Shown here piece by piece: positions 44,987 through 54,727 of a stretch of 64,000 nt of DNA. This DNA comes from Cepaea nemoralis (Eukaryota > Mollusca > Gastropoda > Stylommatophora > Helicidae). The stretch is from contig JACEFZ010024491.1 in assembly GCA_014155875.1 (NCBI GenBank), positions 45,310-109,309 of the forward strand, given 5' to 3'. Each line of letters opens with the position of its first letter. Position 1 is the first letter of the stretch. Under the pieces are notes generated by a model that was given only the letters and a program-made list of their open reading frames with translations, did not search any database and was not told where the DNA came from. Position numbers and translations under genes: made by a program.

Positions 44987-45451
44987 ACACACCGTAATTG
45001 TAACTGACTCAGAAAGCATGCTGAGGAAGGTGAGGACAGGCAAGCTTCGGGCAGAGTGGCTTGCTTCGCTTCGGAGTCACGGGTGGCAAGTATCGCCAGG
45101 ATCTTTTCTCCGGGGCATGCCGGTGTGCTGGGTAATGAACAGGCGGACAGACTGGCTGGCTCGGCAAAACTTGGTGGAGTATTGATGCATGACAAGGCAG
45201 ACGTTGTTGCGGCCTTTTGGGAGCACGCGTACACCTCGGAGGAGCAAATGGATCACCATGGCCTGGCAAGAATGAAACAGCGAGGAGTGACGAGGGGATC
45301 TGGCAGACGCTCGACGCTCAGAGGAATTTTGAGACGGTCATATATTCAGATTACTACTGGTACTATTAGTGTTGGAACTCTTCGTTGGCTGCTGGGGCTG
45401 GGGACGGAGCGCTTATGGGAATACCCCGAATGCTGTGATGTCGGTTCTTAA
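42135..45451 (+). pseudogene. I/R1-like LINE polyprotein: endonuclease, RT, RNase H
   Basis: Endonuclease 42135-42860: DVLMLQELNTDKYQ, LLICGDFNARSRDWDS, HGSDHMPCSVL. RT from 43104: SAPGPDGVRYGHM, PLPKPFKNHSKLSGFRIIAL, FADDILAYRQ (44008). At motif A the copy reads AALYLEHAYNGV, with Tyr where the catalytic Asp is expected. RNase H 44760-45451: IYTDGSVLRGRRSGWG, LRMEVEAVSAAFHW, VTDSESML, SPGHAGVLGNEQADRLAG. Frame changes occur near 42850, 43830, 44190 and in RNase H, where a (CA)n tract intervenes. Dead copy. Confidence 0.85.
44935..44992. repeat. (CA)n microsatellite inside LINE RNase H
   Basis: ACACACATACACAC... about 55 bp between the Glu-containing helix (EVEAVSAAFHWMEN) and VIVTDSESML of the RNase H domain. 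Confidence 0.9.
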
Positions 45452-45559
45452 ATCAATCAATCAATCTGTCAGACAGCCGTCGTACACTCCAGACAGTTTC
45501 CAGGTCCTTGCATTATCAGGTTCAGTGCACCACGGTGTTATATAGTTACGAATAAAATC

Positions 45560-45640
45560 GTATATTGATGTGGGAGTTGAACCTAGCTCTATTGGGTCGA
45601 CATTCGAGTACACTAGCCACGACGGCACCACGGCTTCAAT
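45560..45640 (-). mobile_element. tRNA-like SINE head
   Basis: On the minus strand: GTGGTGCCGTCGTGGCTAG (A-box-like) and GGTTCAACTCCCACATCAA (B box) at tRNA-like spacing. No complete cloverleaf could be drawn, so it is called a tRNA-derived repeat and not a tRNA gene. Confidence 0.5.
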
Positions 45641-45779
45641 CTTAGTATTATAACTACGAGGAACAAGTGTATGATCAAAATCAATGACAAATATGAATAA
45701 CAGTCAACAACTTTAGTACGCGTATTATCAAAGTGAAAATGAAACTTGTGAGAAATTAGATCTGCACAGTGATAAGGGT

Positions 45780-46068
45780 ATAGAATAAAGAAATGATAAC
45801 AGGTATATAATATAGAAGTGATAACAGGTATAGTATATATAAATGATAACGGGTGTAGGATATAGAAGTGATAATAGGTATAGGATATAGAAGTGGTGAA
45901 AGGTTTAGCATATAGAAGTGTTAACAGGTATTGGATATGGATATGATACCGGGTATAAGGTATAGAAGTGATAAAAGGTATAGCACATAGATGTGATAAC
46001 AGGTTTATAATATAGAAAATGTATAGCATATAGAAATGATAACAGGTATAGGATATAGAAGTGATGAA
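45780..46068. repeat. 25-bp minisatellite upstream of SLC6 exon 7
   Basis: About eleven units of GATAACAGGTATAGGATATA + GAAGT. Several carry ACAGGTAT, the same octamer found at the true exon 7 acceptor (CTTACAG|GTATGG, 46121-46133), 60 bp downstream. Confidence 0.85.
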
Positions 46069-46127
46069 AGGCAGAGGTTGAAGAAGAGATAACAAGGATG
46101 TACTCACGACTTACACTAACCTTACAG

Positions 46128-46231
46128 GTATGGAAAGAGGCGGCCTCTCAGATTTTCTTCTCTTTGAGTTGCTGTACCGGCAGTCTGACAGCCATGTCCA
46201 GCTACAACAAATTTCACAACAATGTACTCAG
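46128..46231 (+). CDS. SLC6 exon encoding TM6
   Basis: Acceptor AACCTTACAG, donor ACTCAG|GTAAAC; 104 nt entering in phase 0 and leaving in phase 2. It encodes [20 protein letters not shown] and [21 protein letters not shown] and SSYNKFHNN are the TM6 signature. The usual W-G-G after SLSxA is T-G-S here (ACC GGC AGT), which alters a residue near the substrate pocket in glycine transporters. Its last ~26 nt (AACAAATTTCACAACAATGT...CTCAG) seed the downstream minisatellite. Confidence 0.92.
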
Positions 46232-46770
46232 GTAAACCTGTTTTTACAAAATATCTCACAACAATGTACTCAGTAAACCTATTTTTACAGAACATCTCAC
46301 AATGTACTCAGGTAACCTGTTTTTACAGAACATCTCACAACAATGTACTCAGGTAAACCTTTTTTTACAGAACATCTCACAACAATGTACTCAGGTAAAC
46401 CTGTTCTTACAAAACATCTCACAACAATGTACTCAGGTAAACCTGTTCTTACAAAATATCTCACAACAATGTACCCAGGTAAACTTGTTCTTACAAAATA
46501 TCTCACATCAGTGTACCCAAGTAAACCTGTTCTTACAAAATATCTCACAACAATTTACCCAGGTAAACCTGTTCTTACAAAATATCTCACAACAATGTAC
46601 TCAGATAAACCTTTTCTTACAAAACATCTCACAACAATGAATTCAGATAAATCCACTTTACTTAAGCTAAAACAAATTTCACAATTTACTCAGGTAAAGA
46701 CGTTTTATTTACAATACATTTCATAATCACTTATTCAAGTAAACCCGTTTTACTTACAACACATTTCAAA
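46207..46770 (+). repeat. 42-bp minisatellite built from the exon 7 splice-donor region
   Basis: About 14 units of CTCACAACAATGTACTCAGG + TAAACCTGTTCTTACAAAAT + AT. The first unit is the exon end itself. Most units keep CAG|GTAA. Units at 46281-46394 also gain TTTTTACAG. Open frames of 112 and 127 codons across the array are explained by the unit length, a multiple of three. Confidence 0.92.
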
Positions 46771-46869
46771 ACAATGTATACTTGTTTCATTTAACATGGG
46801 CTAGCCATAATTGTAATCAATTAATGGTTATAACTATCGAAAATTGTACTCTTTAGTTATATACAGATC

Positions 46870-47165
46870 TTCTTATAATCCATGCTGTGTGCCGTTGATG
46901 ATTATGTCTGTCCACAGCATTCTGTCTCGTGTACTACTGTCTGATGTTGATGTTCCTGAATGTCATGATGTCAGACAGCCCAGCATCTTTCCTCATAGTC
47001 TCCCTCTGCCTCTCTTCCTCACCACCATTCCATGGCATGCCCAAAGAATGATGCAGACTCTCCTCCCCAATGTTGTTTCTGTCCATCCACAATTTTCTCA
47101 TCATTCTTCTGTAAAACCACATCTCCTCAGCTTCGATATAATGTCTCACTATCTGATAATTGTCT
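46870..47165 (-). mobile_element. LINE C-terminal fragment
   Basis: On the minus strand it encodes HYIEAEEMWFYRRMMRKLW, the RT C-terminal segment parallel to LEATEMWFLRRMLRIPW at 63540, and a downstream EEERQRETMRKDAGL. Both ends are lost. Confidence 0.6.
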
Positions 47166-47343
47166 ATAATTTGCTTCCTTACATCAGGATTGGCTCAGTA
47201 TAGCTCTTAAGATCTCTATTTTTCACGTCAAAGTTATAATGTTAGGACAAGGCAATCGTCATCTTCTTGTGAGAGATGAAAGTCTGAAGAAAATGTTGTC
47301 ATCGGCAACATTAAGCATGTAAAAACTGAGATCTACAGGGGAA

Positions 47344-47640
47344 TATAATGGATAGATTGCCAGATGGGGCATAGAAGACAATCAGCTATTGAAGATGGGG
47401 CATAGAAGACAATCAGCTATTGAAGATGGGGCATAGAAGACAATCAGCTATTGAAGATGGGGCATAGAAGACAATCAGCTATTGCAGATGGGGCATAGAA
47501 GACAATCAGCTATTGCAGATGGGGCATAGAAGACAATCAGCTATTGAAGATGGGGCATAGAAGACAATCAGCTATTGCAGATGGGGTATGGAAGACAATC
47601 AGCTATTGCAGATGGGGCATGGAAGACAATCAGCTGTTGG
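47344..47640. repeat. 31-bp minisatellite
   Basis: About nine near-identical units of GATGGGGCATAGAAGACAAT + CAGCTATTGAA in intron 7. The high identity points to recent expansion. Confidence 0.9.
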
Positions 47641-48574
47641 GAGTATCAAGAACACTGATGTCAAATCGCAATGAGAATCATGATCCCTTACACCATCCAA
47701 CATGGCACATGGTGATGGTGATATGAACATAATGCATGTCTAAACAAATAACAGCAACAGTGAATCTCGATGATTGTTTCTTTAAATTTAACCACAGTAC
47801 CATTACACATGCTACATATTTTGTGTAACATCTGTGACACGGGAGAGTTCTAACGCATATTATAGAACCATTTCTAATGTAATGCAGTGAATCCACAGTG
47901 GCTGTAGAAATGTGGGTTTGAATAAGAATTCCGAGGACACCTTACACAGAAAACATTCTTAATGAAAACGTTTTGAAAGAAATCAACTCACGAAGGACGC
48001 GAGAGAGATTTGGGGAAGGGGAGGAAGTTATCACACAGCTTGACATCAAGGCATCGTAAACTTATCTGTATTGGATACCCTGGAAGGGAACGGAGAAAGG
48101 GGGGTGGGGTAAGACGGCGCTAAATTGAAAGGGACTGTACTTAGACTGAGCAGTCCTGTCTTCACTTCATCGCGGGACATTCTGAACAAACACCAGTGTG
48201 ACCAACGAAGGGAGGAGGGTCGAAAATATCTTTCGCTGTGATGAAACCTACCTAGGACTGAAATTGTGGAAGCTTGCAGTCTAGACAAGTGTCGCATCAA
48301 CCCCTTACAATGGTTTCAGACGATCTGAACCCAAATCCCGCACTCAAGAAATATTGTAGAGCTTGCCGGTGAGGATGGAATCAAAATACCACAAGCAAAC
48401 AATTCTTTAAGTCGTACAAGAATGAACAATTAAGCCTCGAAAGGATTCGTAAACACCAACAACATCAGACATGCTTATATCAATAGGCGAGGCAGGAGGC
48501 ATGCATGACCACCAACTGTATACGGTATGGACTTAACAAAGGTAAGGAACATTGTTTCTTTACCCTGATACAAT
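47641..48574. other. intron 7, unassigned
   Basis: No element or exon recognised in this stretch. Confidence 0.4.
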
Positions 48575-49045
48575 CACTTACTGGAACGTTGCCGTCTTGA
48601 TACACGATATTTTGTTACATTGTGCTTTAATAAAAGACCATAGATGGAGTTTACCTCTCCATAGCACAAAGTCTGGGCTGAATTGCAGAGACCATGAGTT
48701 GTCCATGCTGCATGATCCCGCTCTCTCTACCTGCTTAGTTTACTTCAGAGGAAAGATAACGCCAATACATCTGGAACAAGACAAGCTGCAGAAGCTACCG
48801 GATCAGCAGAGCAATGCTTTAATTGTCCACTTGTCAGAGCTTCGATCTTAGACCAGTTGCCGACCAAGGCATTGGACCTGGTCTGTCCTACTATGATATT
48901 TAGTCTTAGGTTGCATTTCGTCGTATCAGGATGAGGCTTGTATCCCCCCGCCCCCTTCCCCCAATTGCGCTCTTCTGCTTGAAGCGGTTGGCACGATAAG
49001 GAGTGTCGGGTTTGGTGAGCGCCGCTAACATTCGAACATATACTA
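48575..49045 (-). mobile_element. non-autonomous LINE derivative, copy 2
   Basis: Same structure as 39838-40330 on the minus strand: LINE leader up to CAGACTTTGTG, linker GCTATGGAGAGGTAAACTCC, then the LINE 3' tail (AAAGCACAATGTAACAAAAT then CAAGACGGCAACG). The tail here extends further into the LINE 3' UTR than in copy 1. It lies 40 bp upstream of exon 8. Confidence 0.78.
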
Positions 49046-49087
49046 TATACGATGAATATTAATCATCTGTATGTGTTTTTTCCCCAG

Positions 49088-49212
49088 AGACAGCATCGTC
49101 ATTCCAGTTATCAATTGCTTAACAAGTTTCTATGTTGGCTTTGCTATTTTCTCTGTTCTTGGGTTCATGTCTACAAACACTGGAGTCGACGTAAAAGATG
49201 TTTCAACTGAAG
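49088..49212 (+). CDS. SLC6 exon encoding intracellular loop 3, TM7 and start of loop 4
   Basis: Acceptor TTTTTCCCCAG, donor GAAG|GTAATT; 125 nt entering in phase 2 and leaving in phase 1. Joined to exon 7 it encodes RDSIVIPVINCLTSFYVGFA, IFSVLGFMSTNTGVDVKDVS and TEG. RDS...NC.TS...GF.IFS.LGFM is the conserved TM7 block, and GVDVKDVS resembles glycine-transporter loop 4. Confidence 0.94.
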
Positions 49213-49544
49213 GTAATTTTACATACTTTTGTGTGTGCCTCAGATAATTGTGACTGATAGAAACGTATAATACTCTTCCACGATATTGTTTGAGGTTACA
49301 TCAATACTGTAGCAATGGGTCGCGACATATTCCAGTCTCGATGAGGCTTGGCTCACAAGACGATCGGACCAGCAGGAGAGTGCATTAATAACTGTCCTTC
49401 ATCGGGCATTTCTGGAAGCAACTACAAACACATATTCACAACCTCACTTTAATTATCTGGCTGTACATGGTTTAACAGATTAGCAAGACATTGTTTCCAC
49501 GTATATATTTACACATACTATTAGAGTTTAGCCGATCTCCCTAG

Positions 49545-49591
49545 CGATGGAGTTAACGACTTTCTCCGTAATCCCGTATATCCACGTAGGG
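49545..49591 (-). mobile_element. SINE-A head fragment
   Basis: GACTTTCTCCGTAATCCCGT, the inverted tRNA-like head also at 6480-6530 and 17928. It ends where the hAT remnant begins. Confidence 0.5.
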
Positions 49592-50445
49592 CAGATGTGT
49601 CAAACTCATTCGCTCGGCGGGCCAAATCTCAAATCACAAGTAAGGTTGCGGGTCGGACAGGATAAACATTAAATAAGCCGAAAAATTAAGCCTTTTATAA
49701 ATTAAAACAGAAAAAAAGTTTTAAATAATAAAACATCATTGGTATACACTTTTTCACTCTTATGTCAATTTGTCAGAGCACAATTTTTGGCATCTTTTCG
49801 TTCGTTTATGTTGGGAGTAATGTTGTGTGTCATTGAGATTCTCATGATGGACTACAAGTGTTCGTCAGTGAGACGACTCCTGTGTGATGCTTTATTAATC
49901 TTCATCACAGAAAACAGCTGCTCAGTACAGATATGTGCTACCAAACATGCTCAAGGTTGGAGCCGCATGTAGACGAAGCCGGGGTATCTCTTCAGGAATG
50001 AAACGAGTGAACTGTGCAGGCCCCACAGTGTCGTACTTTGCCTTTAGTGTCCCATTACACTACAGCTCTATTAACTCCATCTGCAAATTTACAGGTGCAG
50101 TTTCTACATCTATGGCAATTGGATTACGAAACAGCTCGAAATTACTTTTCTGTGCATCAAAGTCACTAAAGCGCCGTGCGAACTCGCCGCGAATTAACCT
50201 AAGTTTTTCAGCAAAGTCTGCATTGGGAAACACCATAGTGTTGACTTGGTTTACACATTCCACGGCAACAAGAAAAGTGAGACAGGTTGCATTGGTGCAT
50301 TTGTGTCTCCCATAAGCGCAGCTTCACTTGAAATGCCTTCACTGCAACATGCATATCAGTGATAATGTGATCCCGTCCCTGGAGCTGTAGGTTCAAGTCG
50401 TTGAGATGAGTGGTTATATTAGACAGAACTTGCCTTGAAACTGGA
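49592..50445 (-). pseudogene. hAT transposase remnant (GTF2IRD2/ZBED5-like type)
   Basis: The terminus CAGATGTGTCAAACTCATTC resembles the CAGGGGTGTCAAACTCA ends of this hAT group. The minus strand then encodes, in decayed frames, DLNLQLQGRDHIITDMHVAV, KAFQVKLRLWETQMHQCNLS and FAEKLRLIRGEFARRFSDFD. These are followed by FELFRNPIAIDVETAPVNLQ and MELIEL. The order matches the central/C-terminal transposase. The 5' half and the second terminus are missing. Confidence 0.75.
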
Positions 50446-52650
50446 CTCAGATGGACTCAGGCGAGAGAGTGAGGTCCATGAATTGTGCACTCTTCCTCAC
50501 TTTAATCCAATTCATCGCAAGTCATTCTCCATCTAACTTCATATCTTCAAGCCCTGAGGCGATGGGCGAGCCTGGAAGTCGCAGGCGTAAGTACGCTGGC
50601 AGTCGTAGTCGCAGACCTGCACACAGGCAGCTCAAGCCATATGATCGTCTTCGACTGACCGAAGTAGCAGTGGGATTCGGCAGCCCCCCGAGTGATTGAG
50701 CTGCTCTCTATAGGAAAGCACTGCTCACCTCCGTAGCATGAGGACGGGGCTAGAAAAGGTACTCTAAACATTGTCTGCTCCATCATTACCTAACTAGCTA
50801 GCCAGCTAGCCCGCGGTTGGTGGGTACCCTATACTACGGTCGACATACAAACAAAGTAAAAACAGGTAAAGCTAACAAAGCTAACCATATTCCCTTGACA
50901 ATCGGAACTTGGAATGTACGCACCCTACTTGATAAAGACGGCGCGTCGGGCCCAGAGAGACGAACAGCACTGATTGGGAGAGAGCTGGGCAGGTACAACA
51001 TCGACATTGCAGCCTTGAGCGACACACGACTTGGAGAAGAAGGCCAAATCTGCGAAGTAGGTTCCGGCTACACATTTATCTGCAGTGGAAGAAAAAGCGA
51101 GGAAAGACGTAAATTCGGTGTGGGATTTGTCATTAAATCGGCCCTGGTTGACAAACTAGCTAAATTTCCGAAGGCTATAAATGACAGGCTTAAGAATATT
51201 AAGTTACCCCTGCTGAAAGGAAAGAAGCATGTAACTATCGTGACTCTCTACGCACCAACCGTGACAAATGAAGATGACGTGAAAAACAAGTTCTATGAAG
51301 ACCTACACAGTGTATTAACATCTGATCCCAAAGAAGACAAACTTATACACCTTGGGGACTTCAATGCCAGAGAAGACATGGGCACCGCCTCTTGGAGTGG
51401 CATTATTGGAAAGCACGGAGTCATAAATTGTATCAGCTATGAACTCCTCCTCCCTCAGACCTGTTCCGAACAAGATCTCCTGATTATCAACATAATTTTC
51501 CGTCTTCCAATGAGAAATAGGACATCGTGGATGCACCCTTGCTCGAAACACTGGCACTTCATTGACTATGTAATCGTCAGGAGGAGTGACATACAAGACG
51601 ATCGGGTGACAAAATCTATGTGTGGTGCCGAATGTTGGACAGACCATTGTCTGATTGTCTCAAAAATAAAAATGCATATCAAACCACTGCAGCGTTCACA
51701 AGAGGTAAACGTACAAAATAAAAAAAAAATAAATAAAAAAAACAAAACAACAACAACAACAACTAAATATCACCCGCCTAAACAGTAAAAACAAAATTCA
51801 GCTATCGTTTGAAAATATGCTGGATGACCATCTCAAGCCCAGTGCTGCAGCTAAACAAGATCAAGATGTGCAAACAGAGTGGAGAGCACTAAAGGACAAC
51901 ATTTACAACACTGCTATGGAAATACTGGGTCCAGACCCTCGGAAGCATAAAGACGGGTTTGATTAAAATTCCGAAGACATCAACCAATTGCTGGCTGAGA
52001 AATGCCTTCTCCACAAGGCATATGTGAACGATCCAAAGTCAACATTAAAAGGGAAAAAAAAATCCTTCAATAACATCCGGAGGTAGTGCTGCAGAAACTT
52101 CGGCTCATGCGGGACTCCTGGCTGAGCAACAAAGCTGATGAGATTCAATGTTTTTCTGACAGATACGATATGAAAAACTTCTATGACTCACTGAAAGCGG
52201 TCTATGGTCCTGCATCAACAGGCATGGTTCCCCTTCTTAGTGTAGATAGGGGAAACATTGGTCACCGATAAGAAAGAAATCCTTCAACGCTGGGCAGAGC
52301 ATTTTCAGCAACATCTTAAATGTAACCTCCTCCATCGATGATGAAACTATCAACTGCCTTCCTCAAGTCCCCACCAATGATACTCTTGATGATCTGCCAA
52401 ACATAGATGAAGTAAACAAAGCCATCCAGCAACTTTCCAGCGGTAAGGCATCTGTTCCTGACTCCATCCCGGCAGAGATATACAAAGCAGGTGGGTTGGT
52501 TCCAATAGAGCAGCTTCACTAAGTCGTTACAAACATATCGGTGAACGAGACCATGCCAAAAGATTTCAAGGACGCGTCAATAGTCCACGTTTACAAACGT
52601 AAAGGAAACCGCCAATCCTATGACTACCATAAAGACATCTCCTTGATCTA
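50446..52650 (+). pseudogene. RTE-like LINE, 5' half (endonuclease and start of RT)
   Basis: The leader at 50446-50900 precedes LTIGTWNVRTLLDKDG (50898), DIAALSDTRLGEEGQ (Ser in place of the usual catalytic Gln of LQE(T/V)R), HLGDFNAREDMGTASW and CWTDHCLIVS. The decayed continuation at 52086-52640 holds KNFYDSLKAVYGP, DEVNKAIQQLSSGKAS and a degenerate PKDFKDASIVHVYK. The element stops at about 52650, where the opposed LINE begins, so RT is incomplete. Frameshifts and stops make it inactive. Confidence 0.78.
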
Positions 52651-54129
52651 AATTCAATCAATCAGGTGCCGTCTCCGCAATGAAGATTGGCTGCAATGGA
52701 GCTCCAACACTGTAAGTCTCTCGCCTTGACTGTACATTCTGTCAGGACTGATGTTTGTCATCTCTTGATGTTATCCTCCCACTTGTATCGTTGTCTACCT
52801 CTTGCTCGCTTGCCCTCAATCTTGCCTTCTGGTATGGTTTTTATAGAGAATCATGACTTTTAACGTGGCCAAAATATTTCACTTGTCTCCTCTTTATTTC
52901 TCCCATCAACTCTCTCTTCATTCCCATTTTTTCTAGGACCTCTGCATTTAACTGTTTTTGTTTCCATGAAATACGACCTATTTATCTGTATATCCACATT
53001 CAGGGCTTCAATGCGACTTTCTAGTTGCTTGTTCAATATCCAGGATTCCGCGCCATACAGTAGCGTTGAATATACATAGCATTTTACAATTCTCATATTA
53101 ATGCATTATTAATCTCTCTAGATGTTAATACTGATTTCATGCCGTTAGTAGTAAGGGACGTTGTATTTACACCCCAAATTAGGTGCAGCACCTTCGTAGT
53201 GACGTCATATTTTACTATACAAAGAGTCTAGTACCTACGCGTGACGTCACCAAACTGCACCTACGGTGATTTTATTTTTCAAATTTTAGCGGTTATGTTC
53301 TTGGCTCTTGGTGACTACCTCCGGTTGTGACTTATGTTTGACTTCCGGTCCATGACTACCCCCTACCCAGGTCCCGCTACCCAGGTCCCCCACCCCGTAC
53401 ACGACCCGGCGCGAATCGGCACGAACCGAGCGGACGTCGATGCGATCCGGCGCAACCCGAACCGAACGAGGCGACCCTGTGTAGTGTGCAGTTACGTGGT
53501 GTGATCGAACCCCAGTCATATAGACATCGACCCCTTCTATGAGGAGACCGAAGTCCAATATGACAGATTGGAAAAATGATTTATTCCATCACTCGAGTTA
53601 CCCCGAGTAGACAAAATAATGACCGCATGGATAAACTTTTGCACGCTGATAGCTAATTCGGTAGAAGTCCCTAACCATGTATCAACATCAAGCTAGTGGT
53701 GAAAATCTGGTTTAAAAGTATACTAGACATGGATACATAACTATTAAAAATTAACCCTAAAAACATAATAAACGGTTAAATTTCTTGCATGTATAGCAGC
53801 GCATGTTAATGTCAATATAAAACCACTATTCTCAATTAATTTAAGACGTAACTTGTTAAGATAAGCATAAACATATGTAATGAAACACCACAAATAACGT
53901 CCGCTTAATGAACAGAATTGTCTCCCCTTCATTGCACCGTAACAAATACTACAACAGGTCGCCCAAAGTTCAACTCATGACATGTGAAAATACTGTCGAG
54001 TGATGAAAAGTCTATTTTCTATCAGGGAGTCTTAAAATATACCAAGCGGACCTGTGTATTTCATTATTTTCTCACTTTTATTTCTTTCATTCTCTTTATA
54101 TGATCATTTTCTTTATTTCTATCTTTCAT

Positions 54130-54215
<86 letters not shown>

Positions 54216-54647
54216 GGTTGAACCAGTAGGTAAGGAATATATACGTGTTTGTCTGGATGCCCTGCCAAGTGGTGCTCGAGTGAGGCGGAGGCCGCATGGT
54301 GGCTGGGACATATTAATATTTATGATACTCACCACGGCTCTTCTCTTCTGTCTCTCCGGCGGGCTGTAAATGGCTCGAGGATGATTCTCTTCTGTGGTGA
54401 GCAATAGAATGAGACTTAGCCATTGCGTATGGCTGTTTTATAGCACCAAGTCACGTTGTATAGCTGTAGCCATAAACTACTGCTGACCTGGCAATTTTAC
54501 TACGAAAACACGCTGTAGAGAGCCTACATAGCGTGTTCAGACATGTTTTCAGCACTGACTCATGGTTGACGGGTCACGGACAACTAGCTAAGATGTCAAG
54601 GTCGGGCACAGCGGTTCTAAAGTTGCTGAGGAGTATGCGAAGTCCAC

Positions 54648-54727
<80 letters not shown>

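Larger units (their letters stand above)
41690..45466 (+). mobile_element. near full-length I/R1-like LINE with RNase H
   Basis: A GC-richer leader (about 41690-42130, with GGTGGGGCGACCACCTCC) precedes endonuclease, RT and RNase H segments. It ends ...GATGTCGGTTCTTA followed by (AATC)n at 45450-45466. The 3' end matches truncated copies at 68, 866 and 16895. The precise 5' edge is uncertain. Confidence 0.85.

Noticed and set aside
46302..46726. Repetitive 112- and 127-codon proteins
   Set aside because: The 42-bp repeat unit is a multiple of three and lacks stops in two frames; the register of the SLC6 exon meets TAA immediately after the donor.
46207..47640. Evenly spaced repeats resembling a CRISPR array
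   Set aside because: Units are contiguous tandem copies without unique spacers, in an animal intron.
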